From an uncultured Bacteroidia bacterium (lineage in GTDB: Bacteria > Bacteroidota > Bacteroidia > Bacteroidales > ML635J-15), in assembly GCA_902800045.1 (NCBI GenBank), contig CADCCZ010000001.1:911346-975345 (forward strand): a DNA stretch of 64,000 nucleotides, read 5' to 3'. The position numbers and the translations under genes are program-made. The number at the start of each line of letters is the position of its first letter. Position 1 is the stretch's first letter. A model generated the notes under the pieces. That model did not search any database, was not told the DNA's origin, and worked only from the letters and a program-made list of their open reading frames with translations. Below are positions 34,045-42,073 of the stretch, in pieces.

Positions 34045-34947
34045 TTATAATCTTGAATATACTTTTTTTATTAATGGCTTCCATGTCTCTGTTTCCCAAT
34101 AGAAAAATGGAGGACACGCATCTGGCATTCCAAATTGTTCAAAAGCAATGGCCAAACCTTGTTTTTTATAACCTTTATAATAATTGGGTTTCTTTTTATC
34201 ATTCGGAATTCCTAACATATTGCTTTTATTGGTTATCAAATCAACAGCCTTATTATAAAGATTTAAATCTCCATTCCAACATGGGCAATTTTTATTAAAT
34301 ATAGAATATTTTTCGTCTAAACGATAGATGTAAACCAAATTGAGTTTTTTACATTTAGAGGTTATTAATTTATAACCCATTTCGTTTACAATTAATGGTG
34401 CATAAATAACACAATGCTTATTCTTTATTACTATTTCCTGAAAAGATTTACGCTTTTTGTCATTATTGTCTTCCTCTCTAGTCCATGCTACAATTGCCTG
34501 ATGCCCAGATCCAACAAAATCGTCCACTAGAATTACATTTTGATTTTCTGAAGATGCTAACTTTTGATATAGTTCTTCATATTTAACAAATCTATTCTCT
34601 GGAATATGAATTATGTTTTTAAGTTTGTGATTAAAGCCGTAACCACTATCTGTTATGCTTAATTCCTCACCTGGCATTAAACTATACCAACAATTATTTT
34701 TGAAGTCCGCATCAGACCAAGAATCTCCCCACTTTTTCTTAAATATATATCCACATTTTCCAATGACCGTTGACAACATTTGATTGATCATTCCATCTGG
34801 TATATATATAAAAAAATCCAAAATTCGTTGTGCAATTTCTTTTTCTTCTCCATCAGAAAAATTTTCCAGCCACTGTTCATAATTTAGGTTTTCTCGCAAT
34901 GGCCATAACCGTATATCACGATAATACTTGTATCTTTCGTTATTCAT
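34045..34947 (-). CDS. Phosphoribosyltransferase-like protein of a predicted conflict system
   Basis: 300 residues. 'NVILVDDFVGSGHQAIVAW' (137-155) is the PRPP-binding loop of type I phosphoribosyltransferases (two Asp residues, then a glycine turn), flanked by the expected strands. The C-terminal 'GYKKQGLAIAFEQFGMPDACPPFFYWETETWKPLIKK' fits PRTase-like proteins associated with conflict systems better than nucleotide salvage enzymes. It is first in the AT-rich cassette; the ATPase starts 11 bases after its stop. It may make or sense a nucleotide signal, or transfer ribose phosphate to a target. The substrate is unknown. Confidence 0.72.
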   Translation of the reverse strand: MNNERYKYYRDIRLWPLRENLNYEQWLENFSDGEEKEIAQRILDFFIYIPDGMINQMLSTVIGKCGYIFKKKWGDSWSDADFKNNCWYSLMPGEELSITDSGYGFNHKLKNIIHIPENRFVKYEELYQKLASSENQNVILVDDFVGSGHQAIVAWTREEDNNDKKRKSFQEIVIKNKHCVIYAPLIVNEMGYKLITSKCKKLNLVYIYRLDEKYSIFNKNCPCWNGDLNLYNKAVDLITNKSNMLGIPNDKKKPNYYKGYKKQGLAIAFEQFGMPDACPPFFYWETETWKPLIKKVYSRL

Positions 34948-34964
34948 ATTTTATTTATATTTAC

Positions 34965-37900
34965 TTACTCCATCGCCTTTATCATCCCTTCTATATAATC
35001 TATTTCAGATTGTGAAAGATTATATTTCTTATAGAGTTTCTCATCTGTCCAAGGCTCTGAAAAATCTTGGAGCGGAACAAATTGGAAGACATCTCGCGGA
35101 TTGTCTTGAGTTTTCTTTTTGATAGAAACCATATATCTGAAAAAACGAGATTTCATATAAGTTATGATATTTTCTGCTTCATTCTGAGATGATATTTCAT
35201 TATTGAACCCAACGACAAGATAAGTCACAGAACATACAGAACCGGGCTCGCAATAAAACGGTTTACCAATAACAAAAGGATCGGTAGCCGAACCGTACGC
35301 TTTAGGTATCAATACTTTATGATATGGAATTGTTGAAGCATTTTTCATGACATCACTTTCTTTTATCCAAGCATATCCACTATCAACAAGACGTTTATTT
35401 ATGTATGCCTTTATATTATATATATCATCTTTAGATGTTTTATATCCTTGCCAATTGGTACCAAGAATACTTTCTCCATTAATCTTTGTCGTATATGGAT
35501 CACGTGGACTTATTAGGTCTGAGAATGTTTTTTTATTATAATAATCACCTTCAACATCTACAACCTTTTTAATTACTTCTGTAGCAACAGAATCCCTAAT
35601 CACAACTCCAGCCCCACTTTCATTTAGATGACCAAAACGCTCAACTATCTCGGTATCTGTATGTAGATAATAATTGCAATTACCTTTGTAATCTTTTGAA
35701 TACAAAAAGTAATTTATACCGCTACCAATTGATACGCTATTGAAACATAATGTCGAATCTAAATAATCATGTATAATCAAAAAATGATTACAATTAATCA
35801 ATTCTTCTGCCCATTCCTCAGATATTCCTTGTCCTTGTTTTGTCATCCAACGGCTTGGTGTAATCATAGAAATATAAGATGGGAGCATTTTCCTTGCAAT
35901 TTCAATAAATGCGGGATAAATCGGTAATGAATAAAAAGCATTGCGTCTATCATTATCACCATTTGTACTTATTTGATATGGCGGATTTCCTACTATTGCA
36001 TTGAATTTCATATTTCTGTTATCATTTATTTTCCAAAAACGCTTACCATCGCGCAAAGTGTTGACAACGACAGTCGGGTTTTCCGATATGGTTTCTACTA
36101 AGTTCTTATAATACTGTGCATTCACATTTGTGTCGCGGAAGCCTCGCAGGGTGCGGCGCGTAATGCTTCGAGCCATAGGCGTCTTGCATACCACAAAGAT
36201 GTTTTCCTCGATAGTGGTGTCCCAGATGTTCAACGAAAAAGAATGTTCTATTTCGCCATATTTCTTCTTGAATGCATCTAGTTTTGAACGATAAATGCTG
36301 TATGCGACATATAACGGATAAAGACCGCTCTTGGAGTTGATTTCAAGAATATGGCTTTCGGGACTGAATACATCGCCAGTCACTTTGCCCTGGCTTACAA
36401 AACGCGGTTCGGCAAGCGTCTTTTCAAACTTCTCATCGTAAAAGCTCCAGCCACCAAGAGTGTCGCTCAAATGCATATTTACAACCCGCCACGGCGTAAG
36501 TACCGTTTCCTTGTCGGGATTGCGGAATGTATTGAAAATGGCAGTGATACGCTCGATGCGTTCTTCAATTGTAAACTTGTCGGCGGCACGGGCCATTTCG
36601 CGTATGCGGCGGCCTGCCTCGCGGAAAATATCGGGTTCGTAGTATTTCTTGAAACGAGAGAAAACCTGCTTGGTCACTCCCTTGGGCATAAATTCCTCCC
36701 ACGAAGCAGAATCGACAAGCGAAGCAAAGTTTTCAATTGTAATTTCTTCGTTTTCGTCCTTCAGTTCTGCACCGTAAATGAGTAGTGGCATTCTTATCGA
36801 GATTCCTCGCAAAATGCTTATGGCATCCTTACGCTGGTCGTGCTTTTTTCTCAGTTCCTCGAGGCGTTTCCTTTCCTCTTCGGTCAAGTCCTTCTTTTTC
36901 TTCCTGCTAAGTTTCTCGTGTTCCTCGTACTCCTCGTTGGTAAAGCCCTGCTTGTTCACATCTATTTCGCCGGTCTTGCCCATCGCCTTCGTCTTGCCGA
37001 TTATACCTTTCAAGTCGTTGAAATCGTGCAGGTCAACTTCGGTAAGTTTCAGAAGTTCATCGTTGTAAAGCGCTCCATCCTCAAATCCGCACTGAACGAC
37101 TTTTTCAATCTGCGCCTTTTTAAGTTGGCTCATCATCATGTTCACATCGTAAGTCTTCATCTGTGAGCCTTCGATTGATATAATCGGGCAGAAATTCAGG
37201 AAATCGCCTAATATGCGGCGGTCTTCGTCGCTTTGCTTTCCTGCCTTTGCCGATACTTTTGCGGTTTCGGCCAACACTCTCAAAGTGCGGTCGGGAGCAA
37301 AATCGAAGGCATAGCACTGCTCTTTCATTCGTCCGTTTGGCGAGAAGAAAGGAGTTTGCACGCGGAAAATGGTCTGCATGTATTGTGCTGCGGAAGTGCT
37401 GAATGAACCAGCCATCATAAATACTGCAGTCCAAGGCTTTATGCTAACGCCAGTTGTCAATCGTCCGCAACTCAATGTAATTGTGAATGTTTTATCGGGG
37501 TCGGGACCAATGGCGTTGTTAACCATGGTCAGTGCTTCTGCATTTTCCTCGTCTTCGTCGCCATTACCAGCTACATTTACAATCTGGAACTTGCCAAAAA
37601 TCGGATGTTCCTTCAGCTTGCTGCTTAGCACACGTGCTGACTTCACTCCTGGCACAACCCACAGAGTATGGCGGAACATACGCCTGAATTTTTCGTTACT
37701 ATACGGGTACATGCTTTCCTTGCTTTCTTCGCACAGCAAGTTCAAAAAATTGTCAACATCTTTGTCGTGGATAAAGGTGTCGTCGTCGCGAATGCGGAAA
37801 AATTCGCGGAAGTTGAAAGCCTTTTCGTCCTCAATGTAACTGCTCATCAGCGTTCCAAGGTCGTATGTGTATATGTTTATGGCGGGCAGCGAAGCGTATG

Positions 37901-38960
37901 GGTTAATTGCGTATGGATTGTCGGTAGCCCATGCCATTTTTGCTTTCTGTTCCATCACATAGTCCCAAGTAAAGATTTCATCCTCGCTGTAATCGTCGAA
38001 CAAGTTGAACGGAGTACCCGACAATTGCAGGACTTTGGTGTTTGGCTTTATAAGTTCCTTTAGCACATTCTGTCCAAGTTCGGTTTTTGTTCCTTCGTGA
38101 GCCTCGTCAACAATTATCAAGTCCCATTGTGCACCAAACAGTTCGTTGTTCTTGTCGAACTTGCCGCCCACCTGCTCCGAACCTCTAAGGTCTTGCATCG
38201 AAGCAAAATAAATATAATTGCCGTCATTTTTGGCATATTTTTCCAGCACCTTGAATACCTCGCCCTTGTTGCGCGAACCATAACGATAATCACTACGGTC
38301 GTAGAATATCTTTCCAAAATCATCGAACCAACCTTCATCAACTACCGGGCGATGCGTGAGTATTAAAGTACGCTTATAATTTTCTTCCTTAACCACCTGT
38401 AGAGCCGAAAGCGTCTTACCGAATCGCATTTTGGCATTCCACAGCATTTGCTTCCCTTTCTTGAAACGCTTGCGAGTTTTGTCTATGGCATCCCGTTGTT
38501 CTGGTCGGAATACGATTGGTGTCTGGTCTTTTGTAATATCCGATGGAGACAAACTAGTTTCGCCGTTCTTCACTGCCTCTATGGCTTTTTTTACAGTTGC
38601 CAAGTCGCAGCAATACCACTCGTCGGCACCTTTTACACCATCAAATTCTTTTTTCTTTATGCCTGACCTTTCGAGAACCTTATGCACTTGCTTGTCGTTG
38701 AAAGTGCATATCATGCCACTACGGAAGAAAATAGAAATTTCGGTGTATAGCAACTGATATGCTATACCAGCTGTAGCAGTATATTGACGGATACGCTTGT
38801 TGGCGGCATCCTGCAATGCTTTGGCATTGTTGAAAAGGTTGCTTCCATCGTCATCGTCAATTGTTGTTTCGCCAATTTTCAGGCAGTTGCTATGCCTATC
38901 GTCATTTATTGCGAAAACATAGATGAGTTTTGATTTTAGTGATGATTCGAATGTAGCCAT
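34965..38960 (-). CDS. GIY-YIG / SF2 helicase / N6-methylase fusion, restriction-type protein
   Basis: 1331 residues. The N-terminus 'LIYVFAINDDRHSNCLKIGET' (12-32) fits a T5orf172/GIY-YIG-like nuclease. An SF2 helicase follows: 'NAKMRFGKTLSAL' (175-187, Walker A variant), 'LIIVDEAHEG' (281-290), 'LSGTPFNL' (313-320), a later 'GRLTTGVSIKPW' and 'QTIFRVQTPF'. A Lys/Glu-rich coiled region comes next. The C-terminal 340 residues carry the methylase motif IV 'VGNPPYQIS' (NPPY at 992-995) and a possible target-recognition part, but I see no motif I. The upstream gene, six bases away, has motifs X, I and II, so the two probably form one enzyme that cuts and methylates DNA. Confidence 0.82.
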   Translation of the reverse strand: MATFESSLKSKLIYVFAINDDRHSNCLKIGETTIDDDDGSNLFNNAKALQDAANKRIRQYTATAGIAYQLLYTEISIFFRSGMICTFNDKQVHKVLERSGIKKKEFDGVKGADEWYCCDLATVKKAIEAVKNGETSLSPSDITKDQTPIVFRPEQRDAIDKTRKRFKKGKQMLWNAKMRFGKTLSALQVVKEENYKRTLILTHRPVVDEGWFDDFGKIFYDRSDYRYGSRNKGEVFKVLEKYAKNDGNYIYFASMQDLRGSEQVGGKFDKNNELFGAQWDLIIVDEAHEGTKTELGQNVLKELIKPNTKVLQLSGTPFNLFDDYSEDEIFTWDYVMEQKAKMAWATDNPYAINPYASLPAINIYTYDLGTLMSSYIEDEKAFNFREFFRIRDDDTFIHDKDVDNFLNLLCEESKESMYPYSNEKFRRMFRHTLWVVPGVKSARVLSSKLKEHPIFGKFQIVNVAGNGDEDEENAEALTMVNNAIGPDPDKTFTITLSCGRLTTGVSIKPWTAVFMMAGSFSTSAAQYMQTIFRVQTPFFSPNGRMKEQCYAFDFAPDRTLRVLAETAKVSAKAGKQSDEDRRILGDFLNFCPIISIEGSQMKTYDVNMMMSQLKKAQIEKVVQCGFEDGALYNDELLKLTEVDLHDFNDLKGIIGKTKAMGKTGEIDVNKQGFTNEEYEEHEKLSRKKKKDLTEEERKRLEELRKKHDQRKDAISILRGISIRMPLLIYGAELKDENEEITIENFASLVDSASWEEFMPKGVTKQVFSRFKKYYEPDIFREAGRRIREMARAADKFTIEERIERITAIFNTFRNPDKETVLTPWRVVNMHLSDTLGGWSFYDEKFEKTLAEPRFVSQGKVTGDVFSPESHILEINSKSGLYPLYVAYSIYRSKLDAFKKKYGEIEHSFSLNIWDTTIEENIFVVCKTPMARSITRRTLRGFRDTNVNAQYYKNLVETISENPTVVVNTLRDGKRFWKINDNRNMKFNAIVGNPPYQISTNGDNDRRNAFYSLPIYPAFIEIARKMLPSYISMITPSRWMTKQGQGISEEWAEELINCNHFLIIHDYLDSTLCFNSVSIGSGINYFLYSKDYKGNCNYYLHTDTEIVERFGHLNESGAGVVIRDSVATEVIKKVVDVEGDYYNKKTFSDLISPRDPYTTKINGESILGTNWQGYKTSKDDIYNIKAYINKRLVDSGYAWIKESDVMKNASTIPYHKVLIPKAYGSATDPFVIGKPFYCEPGSVCSVTYLVVGFNNEISSQNEAENIITYMKSRFFRYMVSIKKKTQDNPRDVFQFVPLQDFSEPWTDEKLYKKYNLSQSEIDYIEGMIKAME

Positions 38961-38966
38961 AGTCGT

Positions 38967-39995
38967 TTATTTTGGAAGTAGGTCGATGTATCTGATTTTG
39001 CCCTCGTCATGCGGTTTGCACCAGTCGCGAATTAGGCAATATATTCCGTTGTGCTTGTGTGGATTATCTTCGGCACAGCCTGGGCAAGGCTTTGCTGCTG
39101 GAACTTGCGAAACAATTGGTTCTCCAGAAAGAAGGTCATACGAAATTGTACTTTGATTTTTTGAAACTTCATCGTGGCAAGTGCCTGGTATTACAAACTT
39201 CAGTCCGTCCATCTGCCAGATGTTCGAAGAAACAATGTAAGCAATTTGAATTATCGACCTTGCAATTGGTTCTTTTCCAAACTTCGCAACATAGAAGTCA
39301 ATGAAAGTATATAAAAGATTCTCACGAGCAAGCAACAGATTGTCGCCTTGCCACTCGTAACCGTATGTGTTCTGATATGCTATCTGCGCCCATTTAAGCC
39401 ATTCTCCGCTTTTGTCGGTATTTTCGCTCACTACTCGCAATTTTCTGTCCAAAAGACCTATACGCTGTTCAACTGGAATAATTTCGCCAGTGGTGGTATC
39501 GTAACGGCTTACAAGATAAGGAGCTTCGCCACAAGTAATTTCTAGTCGTGTATCGCGCACATAGTTTTTCCATGTTTTCCCTTCCGGAAAAGAAATAGGT
39601 TCTGCTGTTGGTTCCCAAGTATGATTGCCGTCTTCTGTAATAATTTCTGTATTAAAGACATTTTTTCTTCCAAACCACGCTTCATCGATAAGATTGTTCT
39701 GTGCATTGCATATCCACGACGGCGTAAAAACTTCGGCTTTGTCTTTTACACGAAAATCCTGTTCCTCTTTCGATTTTACCGACCTTGGTTTTATTACTTC
39801 TCCATATTTACCGGTAATTTGCTCAATTTTTATTTCTTTGTCAAACGAATAACTTTCCCCATATTTTTCGACATACATATCAGTTGCCCAAATGATATTC
39901 TTATGTGTTGTATGGTCTATAAGCAATTTCTCAAGTGCTACTGGCCATCGTCTTAGAATTTCATCTTCTAATATGTCGGTTGCAATCTCAATCAT
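38967..39995 (-). CDS. Restriction-modification subunit with N-terminal half of a split N6-methylase
   Basis: 342 residues. 'AEVFTPSWICNAQNNLIDEAW' (87-107) is the motif X region of N6-adenine methylases. 'LEITCGEAPYLVSRYD' (151-166) stands where motif I (usually D/N-P-A-C-G-S-G) belongs. 'YGYEWQGDNLLLARENLLYTF' (211-231) is motif II. There is no NPPY, which is instead found in the 1331-residue protein encoded six bases downstream. The C-terminal 'CPGCAEDNPHKHNGIYCLIRDWC' has four cysteines and two histidines that could bind zinc. It is first in the two-gene transcript, with a promoter block that is repeated before the Bro-N gene. Confidence 0.75.
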   Translation of the reverse strand: MIEIATDILEDEILRRWPVALEKLLIDHTTHKNIIWATDMYVEKYGESYSFDKEIKIEQITGKYGEVIKPRSVKSKEEQDFRVKDKAEVFTPSWICNAQNNLIDEAWFGRKNVFNTEIITEDGNHTWEPTAEPISFPEGKTWKNYVRDTRLEITCGEAPYLVSRYDTTTGEIIPVEQRIGLLDRKLRVVSENTDKSGEWLKWAQIAYQNTYGYEWQGDNLLLARENLLYTFIDFYVAKFGKEPIARSIIQIAYIVSSNIWQMDGLKFVIPGTCHDEVSKNQSTISYDLLSGEPIVSQVPAAKPCPGCAEDNPHKHNGIYCLIRDWCKPHDEGKIRYIDLLPK

Positions 39996-40014
39996 AAATT
40001 ATCTATTCATTTCG

Positions 40015-40061
40015 CAAATTTACACAAAACCACATTCTTTTGTAAATATTTTTATCAACAA
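40015..40061 (-). promoter_or_regulatory. Promoter block, copy 1 (restriction operon)
   Basis: Contains the minus-strand -7 element TAAATTTG (40015-40022), 20 bases before the ATG at 39995. About 42 of 47 bases are shared with the block at 41001-41047, including the flanking runs CAAATTTACACAAAAC and AAATATTTTTATCAACAA. Confidence 0.7.
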
Positions 40062-40116
40062 TCCAGACAAAGTTCAGAAAGAAAAATTGCAACAGAAAGT
40101 CAATAATACGCAACAC

Positions 40117-40980
40117 CTATTCCCCATCAGTCAATTTGTGTTTCTCATCATCGCTTGCCTCTATGCTTTTTATATAGTCGCTGGCACGCTCAGGCGAAAC
40201 AAGCGAGCGACCAAGACGGCGTTCCATTGTTTCACGCGCTTCTTTTGCAACCTCGCCACCTTCCTTGGCTATACGGCTACTCTCGGCCATTGTCTGCGGA
40301 TTCGACTGGCGCGAATACTCGGTTGTTGCAACTTCGGCAAGCGTATTAAGTGCAAGCTCAATGTTGGTCATATTGTCGCGCAGATTTTCTTTGGTAAGTC
40401 CCTTGTATTTCTTGTATTCGCCAGTTGTAAAACCGCTCCACGCCTTTGTAAGCACATTGGTAAGTATGGCGAAATCACGCTGTTCTGTAATTCCTGAGCG
40501 TTTCCACTCGTCGGTCAGCTCCTTACGCATCTGTATGGATTTCATGCGTTCGTTTATCCAACGCTCGCTGTAACCTTGCCTACGATAATCCTCGACAGCC
40601 ATCTGGAAAGTCTGTTCGGGGTCTATCATCTGGTCAATACGCTGTGCGCCAACTTCGGCAAGCCACTGCTTTATAGGTTCCGCCTTCTTGGACGGAACAG
40701 ACTGGATAATACGGAAAATTCCTTCTAAATCAGCAGCTTGCGTCTTTCTACGCTTACCATCTGGAGCAAGCATTTCAACAGGGGGACAAATTGTCCCCCA
40801 CTTGGATTTCAGTTCAGGGTCACGACGCAACATCTTTTTGATGTAATCACGAGGATTCACCGTATCAGTTAAAACTTGTATTATGTCCGCTACCGAAAAA
40901 TAGAACTTTTCCTCCTCTTCGTTCCATACAACACGGACATTCTTCCCTTCAAAAACCTTTATTACAGATTCGTTTGGCAT
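40117..40980 (-). CDS. Bro-N domain / prophage antirepressor-like protein (DinD-like)
   Basis: 287 residues from the ATG at 40980; a TTG nine bases earlier is a weaker option. The N-terminal Bro-N domain has 'VIKVFEGKNVRVVWNEEEEKFYFSVADIIQVLTD' and 'DYIKKMLRRDPELKSKWGTICPPVEMLAPDGKRRKTQAADLEGIFRIIQSVPSKKAEPIKQWLAEVG'. The C-terminal part is helical and charged, as in DinD-like proteins. Bro-N proteins bind DNA and often accompany phages and restriction loci. It shares its promoter block with the restriction operon downstream, so it may be their regulator or a co-induced partner. Confidence 0.85.
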   Translation of the reverse strand: MPNESVIKVFEGKNVRVVWNEEEEKFYFSVADIIQVLTDTVNPRDYIKKMLRRDPELKSKWGTICPPVEMLAPDGKRRKTQAADLEGIFRIIQSVPSKKAEPIKQWLAEVGAQRIDQMIDPEQTFQMAVEDYRRQGYSERWINERMKSIQMRKELTDEWKRSGITEQRDFAILTNVLTKAWSGFTTGEYKKYKGLTKENLRDNMTNIELALNTLAEVATTEYSRQSNPQTMAESSRIAKEGGEVAKEARETMERRLGRSLVSPERASDYIKSIEASDDEKHKLTDGE

Positions 40981-41000
40981 AAAAATCAATGTTTACTCTG

Positions 41001-41047
41001 CAAATTTACACAAAACAATATTCTTTCGGAAATATTTTTATCAACAA
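41001..41047 (-). promoter_or_regulatory. Promoter block, copy 2 (Bro-N gene)
   Basis: Same organisation as copy 1: TAAATTTG on the minus strand at 41001-41008, 21 bases before the ATG at 40980, followed upstream by the conserved AAATATTTTTATCAACAA. Confidence 0.7.
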
Positions 41048-41077
41048 ATTGGGCAGAATCCTGATAGCAAAACCCTC

Positions 41078-42073
41078 CTATTCCTCCACCAACCTCGGCA
41101 CACAGTTTTCAATCTCCACCGGCAACATTTCAAACGATGCCGAATCGGCTGTTAATGTGGCGGTTACGATTGCAGCTCGGGTATTTATCGGCTTCTTCTG
41201 GTCGAAGATGAAATTGCCTATGCTGTAATAGATTGGAATACCATTGTAGTTTTCCACAGTCTGCAGACAATGCGGATGATGCCCCACTATGCAGTCGGCT
41301 CCAGCGGCAACCAACCTGTGCGCATCGCGAACCTGATAATGCGACGGCGTAGATATGTGCTCCACTCCCCAATGCAACATTACGAACACAAAGCACTTTG
41401 AATCAAGGCGTTTCAAGCTGTCAATCTGCGATTCGATTGTGGCGATGCTACTTTCCGAAACACAAGGCACACTATCAAGATATTCCCAGTTTTCGGACGG
41501 AACGCGCAACGATGTTATCAGATAAACTTTGCGTGGCGTTTCGGCAAGCAATTGTGGCTCAATGGATTCGGCAATAGTCGTTCCGTAGCCGAGCGGGATT
41601 ATTCCGTGCTTGCGGATTTGGCTTTCGGTGTCGGCAAGTCCGCGCCTACCTTGGTCCATGGAATGGTTGTTTGCCAAATTGAGATGGGTTATTCCGTGCT
41701 CGTAAAGAGCTTGCAACCAATCAGGTTCGCCACGGAATATAAAGCGTTTGTTTATCGGAGAAACTATGCTTGTTGCAGGACATTCGAGGTTGCCGACTAC
41801 AAAGTTGTTTGCTGCAAACACCGAATCAATTTCGGGACGGAAAAGCGAATCGACACTATGCTTTTCAATAAACTTGCGCACACCTCTATCGAGAAGAATA
41901 TCGCCAGTAAAAGCTATGCGCAAAGTGTCGTAATGCGGAATATTTTCCTCTGGTTTCCCGTTTGAAGCATTACTACAGCTATAAGAATAGAATACACTAA
42001 TAAACAAGAAAATAGAAAAGAAGGCACGAATAATCATGCCTTCCATTTTCATATCTTTATAAAAGGATTTCAT
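41078..42073 (-). CDS. CapA-like metallophosphatase-fold lipoprotein
   Basis: 331 residues from the ATG at 42073, which overlaps the preceding stop as TAATG. A frame start at 42079 and internal ATGs are possible. A hydrophobic stretch ends in the lipobox-like 'FYSYSC'. The domain is that of CapA/PgsA: 'LRIAFTGDILLDRGV', 'FVVGNLECPAT', 'HLNLANNHSMDQG', 'FVMLHWGVEH', 'IVGHHPHCLQTVE' and 'IPIYYSIGNFIFDQ'. In Bacillus the family is needed for poly-gamma-glutamate capsule. Here the role is unknown and no pgsBC lies nearby. It is the last gene of a three-lipoprotein operon. Confidence 0.85.
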   Translation of the reverse strand: MKSFYKDMKMEGMIIRAFFSIFLFISVFYSYSCSNASNGKPEENIPHYDTLRIAFTGDILLDRGVRKFIEKHSVDSLFRPEIDSVFAANNFVVGNLECPATSIVSPINKRFIFRGEPDWLQALYEHGITHLNLANNHSMDQGRRGLADTESQIRKHGIIPLGYGTTIAESIEPQLLAETPRKVYLITSLRVPSENWEYLDSVPCVSESSIATIESQIDSLKRLDSKCFVFVMLHWGVEHISTPSHYQVRDAHRLVAAGADCIVGHHPHCLQTVENYNGIPIYYSIGNFIFDQKKPINTRAAIVTATLTADSASFEMLPVEIENCVPRLVEE

